Both the position numbers and the translations under genes were made by a program. Positions 7,701-10,509 of a DNA stretch of 10,509 nt are shown in pieces (positions within the stretch are counted from its first letter, which is position 1; each line of letters opens with the position of its first letter). The notes beneath the pieces are model-generated. The model searched no databases. It saw only the letters and a program-made list of their open reading frames with translations, and was not told the origin of the DNA. The stretch comes from Anaerolineales bacterium (lineage in GTDB: Bacteria > Chloroflexota > Anaerolineae > Anaerolineales > DRMV01): NCBI GenBank assembly GCA_027044735.1, contig JALUBW010000164.1:1-10509 (forward strand), in the 5' to 3' direction.

Positions 7701-9958
7701 TAGCCCGGCGCAGTGCACTTAACCGAATCAACAGCAAGGGCAAAATCCCAATCAGTGTCAGCAGTGATAGCCTGCGTATCGTTGCCGTCAATGTAGCCGC
7801 CGGTCATGGCGTGCACGGTGACGGTGTAGGTATCCTCAGGCAACGAAACAACCACAGTGCCGGTAGTGGGGTCGGTGAAGAAGGGGCCTTCTGGATCACC
7901 GCTAACATCCACTTTAGCATACAACGGCCAGTTACCGTCGTTATCCGTGACATGGAAAGTAACTTCATGCCGCGGTTTGGCATTTAGAGCAAAGTCTTGA
8001 GAGGTAGTGTTATCTTCGGTAATCTCAACCGTTGCCGAATCTTCGGTGTAGCCGAATTTAGAGGCGGTAACGGTGTAATTACCCACAGGCACCACAGCGA
8101 AAACGTAATGACCGTTTTCATCAGTGGTGGTGCTGAGGCTCAGGTCGGTAATTTCTACAGTTGCGTCGGCGATAGGATCGCCGCTGGTAGCATCGGTAAC
8201 GGTGCCCTCTAAGGAGCCAGTGGGGCCATTGGTGCACGAAGCAAACTTAAAAGCGCCGATGCGGGTGTACCAAGTGGCGCTGCTGTCGGCAGGATAGTAT
8301 TCCTGCGTGTACCAGAAAGTACAACCGTCTTCGGGGTCAACTCCCATCATGCTGTAGTCGCCCCAGCGGCCAGAGGAATGGCTTTGCGAGCCGCCGCCTT
8401 CAACGATTACACCCTCGCCGCCCATTTCACCAGCAGGGTCGCCGGGCAAACGGCCGGTGAAGTACACCGACGGGTACTTGGAGGAGCCAGCGATGGTGTA
8501 GCCCAACGCCATATCGTGGGTCACATCCATGGCGATGCTGCCCATCCAGCGGCTGTTTTCATCATTGGGGGCATATACACCCTCTTGGGCCATGCTCCAA
8601 GTATTGCCATCCCATTTCAACTCAAACCAGTGAATGCCTGCGCGATCGTTGCCATTGGCATCCACGGTGTGGTTGCTCACCATGGAGAAGGTGCCATCAT
8701 CCCAAACACGGAATGCAAGGCGGAACATCAAGCGGTCGGAAATGGTGTCAAGGCCAACACCGTTGGGCTGAGTTACCTTCCCCATATCTGGATCAACATC
8801 CGCAGTTCCCACCATGTAGTTGGGATCATACGAGGAGTTGGCGCCAAAAGTAGAGGCACTAACGTCATCCCAATCTACGTGGAATTCCCAGATGCGCAGA
8901 GTGTCCTGCGGGTCGCCCAACCAACTGCTGTCGTCCCATTCCACGAAGTATCCGGGGGTCCCCGCTGGAGGAGCAATGCCGTCCAGGTCAGCGGGCAGCA
9001 TACCGCCATAGTCTTTAGTCACCGCGCCGATGTTGATGTAGACCATGCGCGCCCCGCCGCCCTCAAGCATCACCGAACGCTCAAAAGCAAAGGCGCCCGC
9101 GCCGGCCCAACTGCCACCGCTGGTAAACTGGTTAGCAGTCATGTAGTAGGCATCGGGCCAAACCCCAAACTTGGGGTAATCGTTCATCAAATTGCTGGGG
9201 ATTTTATAGGCATACCGATTCCACTCGCCTGCAGGGTCGGCAGTCTTGGAAACGGCAATACATTCATAAAACTCACTGTTGCTGAAATCCAGCGCAAATT
9301 GGCTGAAGAGCCAGCGATTTGCCAGATGGTCAAACAGCACTACGGGGTCGCCGTCGTTGTTGGTTTCGCACAACCCGCCAAAACCATCCCACATAGCATT
9401 GTTATCGGTTGGAGCAATAACCTGGGTAGGATTAGCCGGATCGGTAACATCCCAAACGGCGTAGCCCAAGTTCACCATCTGGAAGTAATACTTCTTGCCG
9501 GTACTCGGGTCGTAGCCAATATCGCCGTTGGTGTCCGGAGGAAGCACCCCGTAAGTGTTGTGAATACCGTCAAACGAAGCCAACGGCGCAGGCATGTCGC
9601 CCAACTCACTTTTGCCGGCACTTGTTTGCACGACCGCGGGGTCGGTAACCTCATCCTTAGGAGTGCGGAGCATCTTGGGCAATGGCCGCAAAGCAATGGC
9701 CTTTATTCGTTTAATCTCCGCCAACTCCTTAGCGGTTCGTGGATGTCCTTTCAAAGTGCGCAGGGGCGGGGAAACGTCGTGTTTTGAGGGATAAACTACG
9801 TACATCGGCCCGCTCTGGTGCTGAGGCCGAGTCACTATGTGGTTAAAAGCCGTGGTTGGAGGCTGTGAGGTGCCTGCAAAGGCCGGCTGCACAACACCGA
9901 CCAGCATGCCTATCACCATAAACAGCCCCACAACCCAATACAGCTTACTGCGAGACAT
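4757..9958 (-). CDS. Giant secreted mosaic surface protein with three C-terminal SLH modules
   Basis: 1733 residues from the ATG at 9958. Residues 1-28 are a signal peptide ending AFA before GTSQPP. Reading on: ~125-575, a large domain with PPDTNGDIGYD (140 on), a family I have seen in other secreted bacterial proteins but cannot name; ~580-660, CarboxypepD-reg-like (GSLEGTVTDATSGDP); ~665-745, a related beta-sandwich; ~757-920, choice-of-anchor J-like jellyroll (ENFDSAWPPDGW, then ELITPELD); ~925-1005, a second carboxypeptidase-regulatory-like domain; ~1010-1055 and ~1358-1420, two halves of an Ig-like domain; ~1115-1350 between them, a beta-propeller-like stretch with GLAFDPTT and GLAFNPST repeats; ~1423-1545, PPC-like (NDEPDDAIAL, ACNDDASG); ~1550-1733, three SLH modules with a 63-residue period. 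I see no catalytic motif. Inferred role: structural or adhesive surface protein bound to the wall through SLH. Its own promoter and terminator make it monocistronic. Confidence 0.92.
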   Translation of the reverse strand: MSRSKLYWVVGLFMVIGMLVGVVQPAFAGTSQPPTTAFNHIVTRPQHQSGPMYVVYPSKHDVSPPLRTLKGHPRTAKELAEIKRIKAIALRPLPKMLRTPKDEVTDPAVVQTSAGKSELGDMPAPLASFDGIHNTYGVLPPDTNGDIGYDPSTGKKYYFQMVNLGYAVWDVTDPANPTQVIAPTDNNAMWDGFGGLCETNNDGDPVVLFDHLANRWLFSQFALDFSNSEFYECIAVSKTADPAGEWNRYAYKIPSNLMNDYPKFGVWPDAYYMTANQFTSGGSWAGAGAFAFERSVMLEGGGARMVYINIGAVTKDYGGMLPADLDGIAPPAGTPGYFVEWDDSSWLGDPQDTLRIWEFHVDWDDVSASTFGANSSYDPNYMVGTADVDPDMGKVTQPNGVGLDTISDRLMFRLAFRVWDDGTFSMVSNHTVDANGNDRAGIHWFELKWDGNTWSMAQEGVYAPNDENSRWMGSIAMDVTHDMALGYTIAGSSKYPSVYFTGRLPGDPAGEMGGEGVIVEGGGSQSHSSGRWGDYSMMGVDPEDGCTFWYTQEYYPADSSATWYTRIGAFKFASCTNGPTGSLEGTVTDATSGDPIADATVEITDLSLSTTTDENGHYVFAVVPVGNYTVTASKFGYTEDSATVEITEDNTTSQDFALNAKPRHEVTFHVTDNDGNWPLYAKVDVSGDPEGPFFTDPTTGTVVVSLPEDTYTVTVHAMTGGYIDGNDTQAITADTDWDFALAVDSVKCTAPGYEFLGGFTENFDSAWPPDGWTIVDNAGTGNVWNTNSVWNEGNYTGGSGEAATVSSDKAGHSDVDTELITPELDPTTLPSLILSYDANYQEYGDDKLDLDITTDGGQTWTTLLSWAEDHGAFRGKPGEHVTIDLSSAATGPFQLRWHYYDANWDWYAEIDDVAIGGCVRVDDGIILGTVTDANTGQEMPKVAVEDGSGKQAKWFDASADPATPQHMFVISEKTGSVELHTTNFPPGYTAASATVDMTAGSAIRQDLALTAPRLSMAPDSLSFEFEFLNPRTDSDTVTLSNTGTVDANAQIFAVKGAAMVFGAAPEEGLERFDLSALPESVVKHLNEMDAHNAAVTIPSVEDSPHMTISADAGELINSWDTGLPYAWGIGVDKDTGNPWIGNVTAAGNGGEDKDYEYTPDGTQTGNAIDLTSWDTYGYAADMAYDPFTHTFWQIDVGSDYCIHEIDPVSLVSTGKRICNDYNLSLRGLAFDPTTNTFIAGTWMYGGYVFRLGMNGAILDYKKVSLPISGLAFNPSTGHLFALVNTNTQNTGAFDVYVLDAAHGYSVLGMFNVHQPGSTDSVIGAGGQAAMGFACDGTLWAVDQIANKALAFKSGEDGWCDWQADWVTVDPANPDVAFGDSQDLDVQVDLSGKPAGTYKAHLVALANTPYYVAPVNITAVVKPLNDEPDDAIALNVPDGVVVNDASPYTFISTDPIPSCVTSRVGGTAWYTVTTTEDKTVNVDTFSSDFDTVVAVYANSPDAANEIACNDDASGTQSQVTFDATAGTTYYIMVGAKDEGTDGELHLHTTSFTDVPGTFWAWPYIEAIRSLGIQGYGDGNYHPGDTVTRAQMAKFILLAVHGAGYTPPAFDTYSFPDIADNWAADWIEEAHQEGIVNGYSDGNYHPSDPVNRAQMPIFVLIAKHGAGYTPPAFDNYSFPDIVGNWAADWIEEAHQEGIVNGYSDGNYHPADLVNRAQMAIFLARGFDLTVPTLVK
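4838..5163 (-). repeat. 189-bp-period tandem DNA repeat encoding SLH modules 2 and 3
   Basis: The segment 4838-4974 reappears at 5027-5163 with a shift of exactly 189 bp (63 codons). Over the best ~130 bp I count about seven differences, so near 95% identity, far higher than the similarity of either copy to SLH module 1. The protein blocks are YSFPDI, NWAADWIEEAHQEGIVNGYSDGNYHP and NRAQM, divided here to keep runs short: NWAADWIEEA then HQEGIVNGYSDGNYHP. Confidence 0.85.
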
Positions 9959-9962
9959 ACAT

Positions 9963-9971
9963 CCTCCTCCT
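9963..9971 (-). promoter_or_regulatory. Ribosome binding site deciding the start of the large SLH gene
   Basis: The minus strand reads AGGAGGAGG, 4 nt before the ATG at 9958 (7 nt if the upstream AGGAGG is used). It settles the start at 9958 over the in-frame TTG at 10000, which would add 14 residues before the signal peptide and lacks a good Shine-Dalgarno sequence. Confidence 0.85.
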
Positions 9972-10096
9972 ATGAGAGTGAAGGGGTTTTCGACAGGCAA
10001 AACCGCTCACCTGCCCAAAAATCCATGAGAAATTGCAGAATGTAGAAATTGTGATGAAATTTGTTGGGGGCATTTTGATCGTTTCTCTGTTAGGCT

Positions 10097-10119
10097 CACC
10101 TCCTTTCCAAAAGTAGGTG
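10097..10119 (-). promoter_or_regulatory. Leader hairpin hiding an orphan Shine-Dalgarno sequence
   Basis: In the untranslated leader of the large SLH gene the minus strand forms CACCT-A-CTTT, loop TGG, AAAG-G-AGGTG: nine pairs with one A/G mismatch. The 3' half is AAAGGAGGTG, and with the next base gives AAGGAGGTGA, a perfect anti-16S match. No ATG, GTG or TTG follows at a usable distance; the next ATG is ~24 nt away at 10073. Confidence 0.6.
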
Positions 10120-10184
10120 TTCAGGAAAATCCAACCTGCTAATCGCTCCCCCACATTCAGGTCTTTGCAAGATTACATTAAACA

Positions 10185-10213
10185 AGTATAAAAGGCGGCA
10201 CCCTGTAAGTCAA
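10185..10213 (-). promoter_or_regulatory. Sigma70-type promoter of the large SLH gene
   Basis: On the minus strand TTGACT (10213-10208) and TATACT (10190-10185) are spaced by exactly 17 bp, each one base from consensus. Transcription would start near 10178, giving an untranslated leader of about 220 nt before the ATG at 9958, which contains the hairpin at 10097-10119. Confidence 0.8.
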
Positions 10214-10291
10214 GAAAAACAGAAGCAAAAGTTTCCCTTTCAATACGGGCGAAATGTTTAAAAATAGGAGTTATGCAGTTCCCCTTGCTTT

Positions 10292-10383
10292 ATGTCACCG
10301 CGAGGCGGTCGTAGACCGCCGAAGCGGTTTCCTCCACCGTCTGGGGGATGGCTTCGCCGCCTGTGGCGGCGAAGCCATGACAT
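10292..10383. repeat. REP-like pair of hairpins
   Basis: GGCGGTC (10304-10310) pairs with GACCGCC (10314-10320) over GTA, and ATGGCTTCGCCGCC (10348-10361) pairs perfectly with 10365-10378 over TGT (14 bp). ATGTCA (10292-10297) and TGACAT (10378-10383) close the whole unit. The CACCGCGAGG...CGAAGCGG wording resembles the interspersed TTGCGAGG...CGAAGCAATC palindromes that I remember from many bacterial genomes; that comparison is from memory. No gene is inside. The flanks 10214-10291 and 10384-10428 show nothing else I can identify. Confidence 0.75.
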
Positions 10384-10428
10384 GAAAACGAGCGCCTGAT
10401 TGACCGACAAAACTTCAGTCGTTTACCA

Positions 10429-10509
10429 AATCTCTCCTATCCCCCGATGAGCCTCGCTAACGCTCGGCTCATCTGCCCCCTTCCCTCCCTTAGTTGGAGA
10501 TTTCCAAAT
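10429..10509 (+). repeat. Second copy of the composite-element arm, cut by the window edge (copy B)
   Basis: The last 81 bp match 4236-4316 in direct orientation with four substitutions and no gap (77/81 by eye). Two of the four substitutions lie in the loop of the internal palindrome (CTTCCG against CTAACG), and the palindrome arms GATGAGCC/GGCTCATC are intact. The copy is still matching where the window ends, so it probably continues beyond. Confidence 0.9.

Noticed and set aside
8378..9787. A 469-codon open frame on the plus strand
   Set aside because: It is exactly antisense to the N-terminal domain of the giant surface protein, whose reading has a signal peptide, RBS and recognisable domains. 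The plus-strand translation shows no domain, and its length follows from the GC-rich third positions of the real gene.
1..9958. A single three-gene surface operon
   Set aside because: Strong hairpin terminators lie directly after both SLH genes, and promoter-like sites precede each gene, so co-transcription is unlikely despite the shared strand.
9959..10000. Upstream TTG start adding 14 residues to the giant protein
   Set aside because: The added residues precede a complete signal peptide, the codon is TTG, and the internal ATG at 9958 has AGGAGGAGG at the right distance.
9945..10154. Small leader ORF on the minus strand, including its internal ATG at 10073
   Set aside because: It overlaps the start of the giant gene in another frame, the good Shine-Dalgarno sequence is ~24 nt from that ATG, and the peptide has no recognisable features.
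10097..10180. Possible riboswitch (c-di-GMP type) in the leader
   Set aside because: I could not fit the conserved core of a c-di-GMP-I or other known class; only the local Shine-Dalgarno hairpin stands out. An Rfam covariance search would settle it.

Overview
The window looks like a piece of chromosome from an envelope-rich bacterium, most likely a member of the Chloroflexota (Anaerolineae-like). That assignment is inference. It rests on two very large secreted proteins carrying three C-terminal SLH (S-layer homology) modules each, on a solute receptor that has no lipobox and carries SLH modules instead, on the domain mixture (CarboxypepD-reg, choice-of-anchor J-like, PPC-like, beta-propeller), and on dispersed purine/pyrimidine-rich palindromes. 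No rRNA or taxonomic marker gene is present.

All three real genes lie on the minus strand. In transcription order they are: (i) a 1733-residue mosaic surface protein (9958 to 4757), with a strong sigma70-type promoter about 230 bp upstream and a textbook intrinsic terminator just downstream; (ii) a 1007-residue family 5 ABC-type solute-binding protein fused to an Ig-like module and three SLH modules (4056 to 1033), again followed by a hairpin terminator; (iii) the N-terminal 284 residues of a membrane-bound FlaA1/CapD/WbpM-like nucleotide-sugar dehydratase or epimerase (853 to the window edge). Each of the first two genes has its own terminator, and promoter-like elements precede all three, so they look like separate transcription units. 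All three concern the cell envelope: two proteins displayed on the surface and one enzyme making activated sugars for surface polysaccharide or glycoprotein.

The two longer non-coding stretches are not empty. The 700-bp gap 4057-4756 contains a ~370-bp composite palindromic element (4236-4607): two inverted arms of ~95-100 bp, each with its own internal palindrome, enclosing four tandem hairpins. The 550-bp gap 9959-10509 contains the leader and promoter of the large surface gene, a pair of REP-like hairpins (10292-10383), and at the window edge a second, direct copy of one arm of the composite element (10429-10509). The large SLH gene is therefore bracketed by direct repeats about 6.2 kb apart.

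The most interesting points are the composite element, whose two arms keep a palindrome at the same place while changing its sequence; the apparently permuted order of signature blocks in the solute-binding protein; a beta-propeller-like segment that seems to split an Ig-like domain in the large protein; paired cysteines present in one set of SLH modules and jointly absent from the other; and an orphan, hairpin-sequestered perfect Shine-Dalgarno sequence in the leader of the large gene.
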